Positions 52,901 to 63,720 of a DNA stretch of 64,000 bases are shown here, piece by piece. Positions within the stretch are counted from its first letter, which is position 1; each line of letters begins with the position of its first letter. The notes beneath the pieces are model-generated. The model did no database searches, was not told where the DNA came from, and saw nothing but the letters and a program-made list of their open reading frames with translations. Source of the stretch: Silene conica (Eukaryota > Streptophyta > Magnoliopsida > Caryophyllales > Caryophyllaceae); NCBI GenBank assembly GCA_029255685.2, contig CM055313.2, positions 24,219,079 through 24,283,078 of the forward strand, in the 5' to 3' direction. The position numbers were made by a program, and so were the translations under genes.

Positions 52901-54225
52901 AATATATGATAAAAGGATGAATATACAAACCTTAGTTGCTAAGAGCTCGAAATCTCGATGAGTAGACAGTAGATCTGAGGTTAATTTGGAAGAGATGAAG
53001 AGTTGAAGACCAAAGATGAAGGGGAAGGCTTGCACGTTGATGTTGTTGGTGTTTGGGGTTTTTTGGTTTTAGGGTTTAGTCAGTAGTGTATCACTGTATT
53101 ACACTATTACATATTAGTGTTAGTTTTTTTTTTCAAATATTCTATTAACCGGTTCAAAAACCGGGTCTCGGTTTTCTATTATTAATATCCATATCCGCAC
53201 CGGTTTCGCATTAGAAAATACGGTCCGGGTACCGCATCCGGAAAAAAACTGAATTTTCGGTTTTCGGTCCGGATTCGATTTTTTAAATCGGATCCAATTT
53301 TTTTGCTCAGCCCTATAAATTACCTTTAAACGATTATCTGATATTCAACCGAAACTAGTTTATAGCATACCGACAACGTCAAATGTCTTCCGTTGTTTTT
53401 GAAACTTTTTGTACCCACTTTATCTGACTCGACTAACCATCCGTGCAATTTTCGGACATTTTTGTTCCGGAAGCTCAGAAGCCAAAAAAACGTGTATTAC
53501 ATAACCTTCAATTTGAGTCGTTTCGGATGGTCGTAGCGGCCATGTTTTATTTTTCAGTCGGGTTTCATACCACGTATTCGAAATCATACCGTTAGGTATT
53601 TTAATCGATTCTATAGCCAATAAACAACTATAAATCACTTTTAAACGATTATCCGATTTTTGGCCGAAACTGGTTTATAGCATACCGACAATGTCAAATG
53701 TCTTCCGCTGTTTTTGAAACTTTTTGTGCCCGCTTTATCTGACCCGATTAACCATCCATGCGATTTTCGGACATTTTTGTTACGGGAGTTCAGAGGCTTA
53801 AAAAACGTGTATTATAAATCTTCAATTTGAGCCACAAGTGGTCGTAGCGGCCATTTTTAATTTTCAGCCGATTTTCAAATCACGTGCTCGAAATTGCATC
53901 ATTGGGTATCTTATTCGATTCTATACCCAATAAACCACTATAAATCACTTTTACATGATTATCTGATTTTAGGCCGAAACTGGTTTATTGCATACCGGCA
54001 ACGTCAGATATCTTCCGTTGTTTTTGAAACTTTTTGTACCTACTTTATCTCACTCGACTAACCATCCGTGCAATTTTCGGAGATTTTTGTTCCAGAAGCT
54101 CATAGGCCAAAAAAACCTTCAAATTTGAGTCGTTTCGGGTGGTCGTAGCGTCCATTGTTTTTTAGTCGGGTTTCATACCACGTGTCCGAACTCGCATCAT
54201 TAGGTATCTTAATCGATTCTATATC
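49973..54225. repeat. Satellite array, unit about 314 bp, about 10 copies, split by a hAT element
   Basis: Units repeat with landmarks TTATTCGATTCTATA, AACAACTATAAATCACTTT, ACGTCAAATGTCTTCCGTTG, CTTTATCTGACTCG, CATCCGTGCGATTTTCGGAC, TTCAATTTGAG and TTCGGGTGGTCGTAGCGG. The ACGTCAAAT landmark falls at 50071, 50381, 50696, 51008, 51330, 51644, 51961, 53376, 53691 and 54001. That gives periods of 310-322 bp outside the hAT interval. Copies differ from each other by many substitutions and small indels. No protein is encoded; long frames arise from the repeat itself. The array continues after the gypsy element at 63721. Confidence 0.95.
52244..53315. mobile_element. Non-autonomous hAT element in the satellite, 1.07 kb
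   Basis: Its ends are TAGGGCTGAGCAAAA and TTTTTTTGCTCAGCCCTA, flanked by a perfect 8-bp target duplication TAAATTAC (52236-52243 and 53316-53323), which identifies the hAT superfamily. The first and last 200 bp are crowded with ACCGG/CCGGT words. The middle, on the minus strand at about 53060-52930, looks like a 5' leader and first exon with a donor (AACTAAG|GTTTG), perhaps left over from a parent transposase gene. No transposase domain remains. Confidence 0.9.
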
Positions 54226-55189
54226 TGTAACATCCCATATTTTCGCAAAAACATATTTTTAAGAACTTAAAGTATTTTTCGGAATTTAATAATATTTTAT
54301 CCGTAATTTAAATTTTAGAAATAGTGATTTAGTTCCGTCTTGAGATTCATTTAATTTTAAGGTGAATAATTCCCTTGGCATTTTCCGTAACCAGATATTC
54401 CCGAACCAACTTAAGTTAAACCCGTCTCAAAAATAAACAAAAGGAATTGTGAAAGAAATCCTTCCCATTTCCTCACAATTCATCTTCTAACTTCCTTTCC
54501 AAGATAACAAAAGAAGAGAAACAGTGAAACCATTTCCACCATTTCTCTTATTCTCAAGTTCACATAATTCATCATCCCGAACTCATTTCTACTCGAATCG
54601 AGGTAAGGTTTCTTGCTACGCATTCCTCTTGTCGTCGCCGTCACATATATCACTTTCAATTCTCAATTCGGTACACTTTTTTTCCGGGCTGTTTTGCCCC
54701 AATCTCGAAATTACTCTTTTTAATCCATGTTTTATGCTTTTAGGAGTTGACCTGGAGAACCCGGACGTGGACTCAGACGTGGTTGAAGAGGAGACGGAAG
54801 TTTAGAGCGAAAATCAGGTGACAATAATGAGAAACTCAACCTATGTCATATATTAGCATGCTATGTGATTTTGTTTTGTTTTTAATGAAATTAGTGATAC
54901 TTATGATTCATAGGAACTTGGTTGTTGTTTATAAACTGTTTCTTATGTGATTTACGTGATGGAATTGATATGGGTGATGTTCATGTATGTGTTATATACA
55001 TAAGATGAGTAGAATTGGGGAAATTGATATGTAATCACATGAGGGATGTTTGATAACATGTTCATATGGCTATTTGATATGATATTCATGCTGGGATTGA
55101 TGAAGTGCTGATTGGAATCATGTATAGGAAGTATTATAGAAGAATGGGAATGTTTGGAGAATGTCGAAAATATGTTATCGCGGGAACAT

Positions 55190-55535
55190 GGGGTTCCCAG
55201 CCGGTCGACGGCCGGCAGCCGGTCGATCGGCTGAGAATCTGTCTTAGTATTATTTGCTGATGGGGATCCCATCCGGGTGGCCGGCCGCCGGTCCACCGGT
55301 TTAGAGGCCCTTATGGATGAACAAATTTTTGAGAAAAGGTTTGGGAGTAGGACTCCTAGCCGACAGGCCGGCTAAGACCCCCTTCCCTTGATGCAAATTT
55401 GTAGGAATTTTCGAGGAGGGATCCCAGCCGGTACACCGGCTGAGGACCCTTTCTCCTTGAGTTTTTGTAAAGGCTGCTTATGGGGAATGGAATTCCAGCC
55501 GGCCGACGGTCTGGCAGCCGGCTTAGAGCCCTGTT
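55190..55535. repeat. GC-rich inverted-repeat modules in the 5' LTR
   Basis: Five short modules made of CCGG, GTCGACGGCCGG and AGCCGG words, each ending in GGCTGAG or a similar word, lie 65-95 bp apart (about 55197, 55270, 55357, 55427 and 55496). The matching modules in the 3' LTR at 62274-62660 differ by indels. Confidence 0.85.
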
Positions 55536-55689
55536 TCCCCATGAAGGTGTTTAACTTTTGATCGGTTCTTCTGATTTGATTGATTCTTCTTCCTTCCAGG
55601 TGATTTGTATGCTTGTAAGTTATCATGTGTTAGACGGTAATATAGTAAAAAGACTAGGTCATAGTTTGGATGTGGTGCTTATTGGAAAT

Positions 55690-56165
55690 ATGTCTGAGAT
55701 GGGACCTCTAGAGTACAATATGTATATTTGTATGTTGCATATCGAACTATGTCTGAGGGGGACCTCTAGTTGGATACATGTGTGTATGTCGCGTGACGAA
55801 CATGTCTTAGTCGGGACCTCTGAGCCGTTACATGTATGGTTGATGCATTGGGATATGTCTGAGTCGGGACCTCTATTCCTTTGTGAGTTTGTATGACCGG
55901 TGGATTATGTCTGAGTCGGGACCTCTGATTCCTCCGAAGAGTATTGGTCATGTCTGAGTCGGGACCTCTGAACCAATACTAGCTGATTGTATCTTTTCAT
56001 GCCTGAGTCGGGGTTCATGATTGATATTGCTGATTGATTGTGTCTAAGTTCACTTGAACCGGGGTCAGAAATAGACGCTGCTGAATTGTGCTAGCTTTGC
56101 CTGAGTCGGGGTATTGTGTTATCATTGTTGAACATATGTTTTAGATATGTCCAAGTCGCGGTATT
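55690..56165. repeat. Array of about 10 spaced TGTCTGAGTCGGGACCTCT motifs in the 5' LTR
   Basis: The motif recurs at about 55691, 55750, 55802, 55856, 55905, 55950, 56000, 56040, 56097 and 56147, at 40-60-bp steps, degenerating towards the right. The 3' LTR has the same array at about 62817-63290. Confidence 0.92.
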
Positions 56166-56670
56166 TGATCTAATCACATGATTATGCTAAGATAAGGATG
56201 GATGAATGATTACTTCACATGATTATGTTTATGCTGGAGCTAGTATGATAATTTTTTATATGTGGTTATATGCTTATGTGTGTGACAATAGGTGGCTAGG
56301 AGCATCTCTAGTCACTCCCCACTGACTGTGGCGCACATGTTGTATGTGTGTAGGTTGGTGATGATCGTACAAGGGGACTTCACAGAGGCTAGCGAGTGAT
56401 GATCCTTCATCGATGACTACACCCTATTCGTTAGCTAGACCTTAGTTTTGGTTTATACAGTTTTGTACCTGGAGGGATATGCTATCCCGGGCTGTGATTT
56501 TGTACTTATGATTTAATACTTAATTATGTTTCTTTAATTTTCCGCATTTCAGTTATGTAGACTTTACACCTCGCATGTTTAGTTATGTTTACTTAAAAAG
56601 TTTAAATTCCGCTGCATTTTTAGTATCTTGTGTGTTTATTTTCCGCTATCGCGAGGTGGGGTTTTACAGT

Positions 56671-56682
56671 TGGTATCAGAGC
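56671..56682 (+). other. Primer-binding site for initiator tRNA-Met
   Basis: TGGTATCAGAGC two bases after the LTR end is complementary to the 3' end of plant initiator tRNA-Met, the usual minus-strand primer of chromoviruses. Confidence 0.92.
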
Positions 56683-56850
56683 GTTATCGCTCCCGACGCA
56701 CTCATGTGACCCCCAACTTAACTTGACCAAATAACCAAATAATGAATGAGAGACGGGGTAGTTTAAAGACTTAAGTATGGTAGTCTGTTTGTGAATGCTA
56801 TATGCTAAGCTAACCCAAGTTTTTCTTTCGAAGTTGTGAGGCCGTCCAAC

Positions 56851-57885
56851 ATGGACAATACAATCATGAAAGCACTGCTACAAGTTCTGCAGAACCAGAG
56901 GACCCAAGCTGTTGCTGCTCCTCCTCCGCCTCCTGTTAATTATGCTAACCGTCCCGGTGGTTTCTCTTGGATATCCAACCAGATGTTTAGGAGTCACACC
57001 AAGACTTATGGTGGAGAGGTTGATCCAGTTGCTTTGTTTGAGTGGTTCAGGGACATGGAGAGAGGTTTCTCGATGTACTCCGTGGACAGGGAGGATAGAG
57101 TACGTCTAGTTGCTCACTTTATGACTCACGAGGCCGATAGGTGGTGGACGCTTACTGGTCCTACCGCTCTCATAGATCCGTTGTTCGATTGGGATGCTTT
57201 CAAGAACTTGGTTGAGACTCGCTTCGTTCTACCCGAGTAAGCTTCGTTCCCAGAGGCTTAAGGAGTTCATGGATTTGAAGCAAGGCAAGATGACCGTTCA
57301 GGAGTTTACTGACAAGTTCAACCAGCTAGCTCATTTTGTTGCTCGTTTTGTGAGAGATGAGTCTGAGAGAGTTTACTTCTACCGAGGCAAGTTGAGTCCT
57401 CGCATTGAGAGCATGGTTAGGAGGGATTCTACATCTTTTGTGGAGGTGTATGATGATGCTATTTGGGCCGAGAGTTCTATTACAGCCATTGATGCTGAGA
57501 CCAGAGTTGCTAGTGGTTCTTCTTCTTACCAGAGGACTAGTTACCAGGGTAAGAGACCGTTTGTTCCAGCCACTGCTCCTCCTACTTCCCAGAATAAGAG
57601 ATATGAGAGATTTGTTGCTCCAGTTGCTCGTACCATTGTTCACACTGAGACTTCTACGGACAAGTGCCATCGTTGTGGCAAAGCTCCTCATCTTGCTTCT
57701 GACTGCTATAAGCAAGCTTACAAGTGCTACACTTGTAATGGGATTGGACATCGTTCCTTTGAGTGTCCGGAGAGGAACATTGCTCTTGGCAAGGCTGCCA
57801 ATGCTGCTGCAGCGACTCGTGGAAACAAAGCTAAAGGGAAGATCTTCGTGATGACTAGAGCCGAGGCTGAGGCCAACCCAGACAT
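56851..57885 (+). pseudogene. Gypsy gag (capsid/nucleocapsid), frameshifted
   Basis: The ATG at 56851 starts a frame with a Pro-rich N-terminus and capsid motifs (DPVALFEWFRDMERGF, DRVRLVAHFMTHEADRWW). It stops at 57240. The downstream frame picks up the same protein ([20 protein letters not shown]), so a small insertion of about four bases near 57225 breaks it. Two CCHC zinc knuckles follow, [14 protein letters not shown] and [14 protein letters not shown], each with the CX2CX4HX4C spacing that binds RNA. Gag packages element RNA into virus-like particles. Confidence 0.88.
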
Positions 57886-59720
57886 CATTGCCGGTATATT
57901 CTCAGTCCTTGGTGCCGAATGTTTGATCCTATTTGATACCGGTGCTTCATTGTCATTCATATCGAACCGGTTTGCCGATAGACTAGCTCCTAAGGCTTCC
58001 ATTTGTGAGGAGACTTCCATTTCACTGCCATCTGGAGACGTCTTATCCTGTTCTTCTTCTTATACGGATGTACCCATTCTGATTGATAGCTCAACATTTC
58101 CTGCGAACCTTCTGAGGTTTTCTCTCGAGGAGTTTGACATTATCCTCGGTATGGATTGGTTATCGCGGTACCAGGCTCACTTTGAGTGCCGTGATCAGAA
58201 AATCTGCTCAAGGAGTCTGACAGGAGTTCATGTTTCCGATAAGGGAACTCGCCCCCGAAAGGGTGTTTGTCTCATTTCTTCAACGAAAGCTTCTTATCTT
58301 CTTAGGAAGGGTTGCCAAGCCTTCCCGTGTGTTATTTCAGCCGCGAAGCCTTCGTTGCCGAAGCTTGAAGATGTGGCCATAGTTCTAGAGTTTCCCGATG
58401 TGTTCCCTGAAGTGTTGCCGGGTATACCTCCAGAGCGTGATGTTGAGTTTACGACGGAGCTCGTGCCTGGTACCGGATCGATTTCTAAGGCCCCATATCG
58501 GATGGCTCCGCCAGAGTTGAAGAAATTGAAGAAGCAGTTGGAAGAGATGATTGAGAAAGGATTCATAAGACCGAGTGCTTCTCCTTGGGGTGCTCCAGTG
58601 TTGTTCGTTAAGAAGAAAGATGGTTCTATGAGATTGTGTATCGACTACAGAGAACTGAATCGAGTCACGGTGAAGAATCGTTACCCATTGCCTAGGATTG
58701 ATGATCTTTTTGACCAGCTTCGTGGTGCTTCTAGATTCTCTAAGATTGATCTACGGTCAGGATATCATCACATCCCCGTTCGTGAGGCTGATGTTGCTAA
58801 GACTGCTTTCCGCACTCGCTACGGACATTTCGATTTTGTGGTCATGCCATTTGGGCTGACCAATGCTCCAACCGTTTTTATGGATCAGATGAACAGAACC
58901 TTCAGCGAATACTTGGACACTTGTGTTATGGTGTTCATAGATGACATTCTGATTTACTCGAAGACTGATAAAGAGCACGCTGAACATCTTTGCATCATAC
59001 TTGAGATTCTGCGTCGTCAGAAGTGGTTCGCTAAATTTTCGAAATGCGAATTTTGTATGTCAAAGGTAGCCTTTTTAGGCCATGTGATATGGTTGACCCC
59101 TCAAAGATAGAGGCTGTTACGGATTGGGAGAGTCCTAAGGACATTGGTGAGATCCGTAGTTTCCTCGGATTAGCATGTTACTATCGACGGTTCGCGAAAG
59201 ACTTCTCTAGACTTGTTCGCCCGATGACTCAGTTGCTAAAGAAGGAAACCAAGTTTGTTTGGACTAATAGCTGCGAGAGTTCTTTTCAGGAATTGAAGAC
59301 TAGATTGACGACCGCTCCAGTGTTTAATCTTCCGGAGAATGGGGTTGATTATGATGTGTATTGCGATGCTTCGATGCTTGGTTTAGGTTGTGTACTGATG
59401 CAGAGTGGGAAGGTGATAGCCTATTCCTCCAGAAAGTTGCATGTTCACGAGGTGAACTACCCTACACATGAACTGGAGTTAGCCGCAGTTGTTCATGCCT
59501 TGAAGATGTGGCGTCATTATCTTATTGGTTCCCATTGCCGCATTTTTAATGACCATAAGAGCTTGAGGTATATTTTCACTCAGAAAGACCTGAATATGAG
59601 GCAGCGACGTTGGCTTGAGCTTGTTAAGGACTATGACATAGAGCTTCTTTACCATGAGGGCAAAGCTAATGTTGTTGCAGATGCGTTGAGTAGGAAGACT
59701 TCTCATTCTTTGAGCACGAT
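57886..59720 (+). pseudogene. Gypsy protease, reverse transcriptase and RNase H
   Basis: The protease active site is [13 protein letters not shown] (about 57925-57963). RT shows [44 protein letters not shown] and the catalytic [10 protein letters not shown] (about 58933). The frame breaks near 59085-59110, where the FLGHV segment is followed by a small deletion that moves the continuation (DPSKIEAV...) into another frame. RNase H follows with [35 protein letters not shown] and a segment ending [10 protein letters not shown]. Apart from that break the catalytic residues seem present. Confidence 0.9.
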
Positions 59721-61242
59721 TAGAGTGTTGCCTAATGAGTTGTGCTCCGAGTTCCGTAAGTTGAGACTTGAGATGGTTGGATCCGATTTCAATTGGTTGA
59801 ATGTTATGTCTGCTGAACCGACTTTGTATTGGGAGATTCGCCTGAGTTTGCCTACCGATGCAACTTTCAAGAAATTTGAGGCTAAGATTGCGAATGGTGA
59901 GGCTAAGGATTTTGTGATTGGCATTGATCGATTTCTTCGTTTCCAAGGCCAGATGTTTGTTCCTGATGCTCCTGATTTGAGGAAGAGGGTGTTGGATGAG
60001 GCACATTTGACCCCTTATTCGATTCACCCTGGTGGTGAAAAGATGCATAAGGACCTTCGACTCTTGTTCTGGTGGCCTGGGATGAAGAAGGACATCTTGA
60101 GTTATGTGAGTAAGTGTTTGACTTGTCAGCAAGTCAAGATTGAGCATAAGAGGCCTGGTGGTCTGCTTCAGTCACTCCACGTTCCTCAATGGAAGTGGAA
60201 GTGCATTTCCATGGACTTTGTGACCGCGTTACCGAAGACTGTTGGCGGTAAGGATAATGTTTGGGTGGTAGTGGATCGATTGACTAAGTGTGCTAGGTTC
60301 ATTCCAATTAGAGAGACATGGGATATGCATCGCCTTGCAAAGGCTTATGTTGCTGAGATTGTTCGTTATCATGGTGTTCCGAAGGAGATCGTATCGGACA
60401 TGGATCCCCGTTTTTGTTCGAGGTTCTGGAAAGCACTTCAAGAGGCCATGGGTAGCCGATTACTGATGAGCACTGCATTCCATGCTGCTACTGATGGACA
60501 GTCTGAGAGGACCATACAGACATTAGATGATCTTTTGCATGCCTGTGCCTTATATTTCCAGACATCGTGGGAATAGAGTCTACCGCTAGTTGAGTTCTCG
60601 TATAATAACAGTTATCATGCGTCGATCAAGATGGCTTCGTATGAGGCTCTTTACGGTAGGAAGTGTTGTAGCCCGATTTTTTGAGATCAGTCAACCGACG
60701 TTCATGATCTAGGACCCGATCAGCTTGCAGAGACCATCAACCAGGTCCAGATGATTCGTGGTAGGATGAAGGCCGCTCAGGACCGGCAGAAATCCTACGC
60801 CGATGTTCGCCGTAGACCGCTCGAATTTGAGGTTGGTGACCATGTATTTATCAGGGTTTCACCGATGAAGGGAGTAAGAGATTTGGGGTTAAAGGTAAGT
60901 TGAGGCTGGAATACATTGGACCTTATGAGATTCTGAAGAAGATTGGTGTTGTAGCTTATAGGTTGGATTTGCCTTCGAGTTTGGGCAAAGTGCATAATGT
61001 CTTCCATACTTCGCAAGTACATCAGTGATCCTAGTCACGTTCTTCAAAGGGAGATCGATAATCTTGAGTCTAATCTTGCATTTGAAGAGCGTCCCGTGAA
61101 GATCCTTGATCGCCAAGACCGGAAGCTGCGAAGCAAGGTGGTGCCCTTTGTGAAGATTCTTTGGCGTTGTGGTGATGTAGAAGAGCAGACTAGGGAGACT
61201 GAGGCTTCAATGCGCGCTACGCATCCGAACCTTTTTGTTTGA
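59721..61242 (+). pseudogene. Gypsy integrase and chromodomain-like C-terminus
   Basis: The zinc region reads [11 protein letters not shown]...CLTCQQVK. The DDE catalytic residues appear in [17 protein letters not shown] and DGQSERTIQ. Premature stops occur at 60574-60576 and near 60680, and the frame changes again near 60870 and 61010. The last part, ILRKYISDPSHVL, FEERPVKILDRQDRKLR and VKILWRCGDVEEQTRETEASM before the stop at 61242, resembles the chromodomain end of plant chromoviruses, which directs integration to certain chromatin. Integrase function is lost in this copy. Confidence 0.88.
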
Positions 61243-61290
61243 GGTATTTTCTTAACTTTTCTTCGTTCAAGTTTCGAGGACGAAACTTTT

Positions 61291-61306
61291 TGAGAGGTGG
61301 GGTGAT
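61291..61306 (+). other. Polypurine tract of the gypsy element
   Basis: GAGAGGTGGGGTGAT lies directly before the 3' LTR start TGTAACATCCC. It is the expected primer for plus-strand synthesis. Confidence 0.8.
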
Positions 61307-63720
61307 TGTAACATCCCTTATTTTCGTAAAAACATATTTTTAAGAACTTAAAGTATTTTTCGGAATTTAATAACATTTTATTCGTAATTTATATTTTAAA
61401 AATAGTGATTTAGTTTCGTCTTGAGATTCATTTAATCTTAAGGTGAATAATTCCCTTGGCATTTTCCGTAACCATATATTCCCGAACCAACTTAAGTTAA
61501 AATCGTCTCAAAAATAAACAAAAGGAATTGTGAAAGAAATCCTTCTCATTTCCTCACAATTCATCTTCTACCTTCCTTTCCAAGAAAACAAAAGAAAAGA
61601 AACAGTGAAACCATTTCCACCATTTCTCTTATTCTCAAGTTCACATAATTCATCATCCCGAACTCATTTCTACTCGGATCGAGGTAAGGTTTCTTGCTAC
61701 GCGTTCCTCTCGTCGTAGCCGTCACATCTATCACTTTCAATTCTCAATTCGGTACACTTGTTTTCCGGGCTGTTTTGCCCCAATCTCGAAATTACTCTTT
61801 TTAATCCATGTTTTATGCTTTTAGGAGTTGACTTGGAGAACCCGGACGTGGACTCATACGTGGTTGAAGAGGAGACGGAAGTTTAGAGCGGAAATCATGT
61901 GACAATAATGAGAAACTCGGCCTATGTCATATATTAGCATGCCATGTGATTTTGTTGTGTTTTTAATGAAATTAGTGATACTTATGATTAATAGGAACTT
62001 GGTTGTTGTTCATAAGCTGTTTCTTATGTGATTTACCTGATGAAATTGATATGGGTGATGTTCATGTGTTATATACATAAGACGAGTAGAATTGGGGAAA
62101 TTGATATGTAATCACATGAGGGATGTTTGATAACATGTTCATATGGCTATTTGATATGATATTCAGGCTGGGATTGATGAAGTGCTGATTAGAATCATGT
62201 ATAGGAAGTATTATAGAAGAATGGGAATGTTTGGAGAATGTCGAAAATATGTTATCGCGGGACCAGGGGGTACCCAGCCGGTCGGCAGCCGGTCGACCGA
62301 CTGAGAATCCGTCTTAGTATAATTTGCATTTTTACGCAGGAAATTGGTGATGGGTCTCCCAGCCGAGTGGCCGACCGTCGGTCCACCGGATGAGAGGCCC
62401 TTATGGATGAACAAATTTTTGAGAAAAGGTTTGGGAGTGGGACTCCTAGCCGGCAAGCCGGCGGCCGTCGGGCCGGCTAAGAGCCCCTTCCCTTGATGAA
62501 AATTTGTAGGAATTGTCAAGGAAGGATCCCCAGCCGGGTGGCTGGCAGTCGGTCCACCGGTTAAGGACCCTTTCTCCTTGAGTTTTTGTAAAGGCTGCTT
62601 ATGGGGAATGGACTCCCAGCCGGTCGACCGGCCGACGGTCTGGCAGTCGGCTGAGAGCCATGTTTCCCCTTGAAAGGTTTTTAACTTTTGATCGGCTTTT
62701 TCGATTTGATTGATTCTTCTTCCATGTGAATTGTATGCTTGTAAGCTATCATGTGTTGGACGATAATCTAGTAGAAAGAATAGGTCATAGTTTGGATGTG
62801 GTGCGTATTTGAAATATGTCTGAGGTGGGACCTCTAGAGTACAATATGTATATTTGTATGTTGCATATCGAACTATGTCTGAGTGGGGACCTCTAGTTGG
62901 ATACATGTGTGTATGTCGCGTGACGAACATGTCTTAGTCGGGACCTCTGAGCCGTTACATGTATGGTTGATGCATTGGGATATGTCTGAGTCGGGACCTC
63001 TATTCCTTTGTGAGTTTGTATGACCGGTGGATTATGTCTGAGTCGGGACCTCTGATTCCTCCGAAGAGTATTGGTCATGTCTGAGTCGGGACCTCTGAAC
63101 CAATACTAGCTGATTGTATCTTTTCATGCCTGAGTCGGGGTTCATGATTGATATTGCTGATTGATTGTGTCTAAGTTCACTTGAACCGGGGTCAGAAATA
63201 GACGCTGCTGAATTGTGCTAGCTTTGCCTGAGTCGGGGTATTGTGTTATCATTGTTGAACATATGTTTTAAATATGCCTGAGTCACGGTTTTCGATCTAA
63301 TCACATGATTATGCTAAGATAGGGATGGATGAACGATTACTTCACATGATTATGTTTATGCTTGAGTATGATAATTGTTTATATGTGGTTTATGCTTATG
63401 TGTGTGACAATAGGTGGCTAGGAGCATCTCTAGTCACTCCCCACTGACTGTGGCGCACATGTTGTATGTGTGTAGATTGGGGATGATCGTACAGAGGTAC
63501 TTCACAGAGGCTAGCGAGCGATGATCCTTCATCGATGACTACACTCTATTCGTTAGCTAGACCTTAGTTTTGGTTTATACAGTTTTATGCCTGGAGGGAT
63601 ATGCTATCCAGGATTGTAATTTGTACTTATGATTTAATACTTAATTATGTTTCTTTCACTTTCCGCATTTCAGTTATGTAGACTTTACACCTTGCATGTT
63701 TAGTTATGTTTAATTAAAAA
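61307..63720 (+). repeat. Gypsy 3' LTR, truncated at its right end
   Basis: It aligns with the 5' LTR from TGTAACATCCC through TTAGTTATGTTTAATTAAAAA. It then stops, lacking about 70 bp including the GCGAGGTGGGGTTTTACA end. It has the GC-rich modules (62274-62660) and the spaced-motif array (62817-63290). The segment 62885-63270 is identical to 55758-56143. Confidence 0.9.

Larger units (their letters stand above)
54226..56668 (+). repeat. Gypsy 5' LTR, 2443 bp
   Basis: It begins TGTAACATCCC and ends GGTGGGGTTTTACA. The internal layout is an AT-rich first part, five GC-rich inverted-repeat modules (55190-55535), a spaced-motif array (55690-56165), and a 3' part with GGTGGCTAGGAGCATC and CTATCGCGAGG. 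The divergence from the 3' LTR looks like a few percent in the first 600 bp, is higher in the GC modules and is zero in a 386-bp block. Confidence 0.93.
54226..63720 (+). mobile_element. Ty3/gypsy chromovirus-like retrotransposon, nearly complete, inserted in the satellite
   Basis: The order is 5' LTR (54226-56668), Met-tRNA primer-binding site (56671-56682), gag, protease, RT, RNase H, integrase with a chromodomain-like end, polypurine tract (61291-61306) and 3' LTR (61307-about 63720). The pol order with integrase last marks it as gypsy. Motifs and the C-terminal chromo-like segment suggest a chromovirus, possibly the Tekay/Del clade. Several frameshifts and stops disable gag-pol. The 3' LTR lacks its last 70 bp or so, and satellite DNA resumes directly, so no target duplication survives. 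Confidence 0.92.

Noticed and set aside
55766..55951. 61-codon frame present identically in both gypsy LTRs on the minus strand
   Set aside because: It falls in the motif array and in the 386-bp identical block. The identity is explained by that block, and there is no sign of protein selection.
55690..56165. CRISPR-like array (motif of about 20 bp with spacers of about 30 bp)
   Set aside because: This is plant nuclear DNA, the motif degenerates along the array, the same array with the same spacers is in both LTRs, and there are no cas genes.
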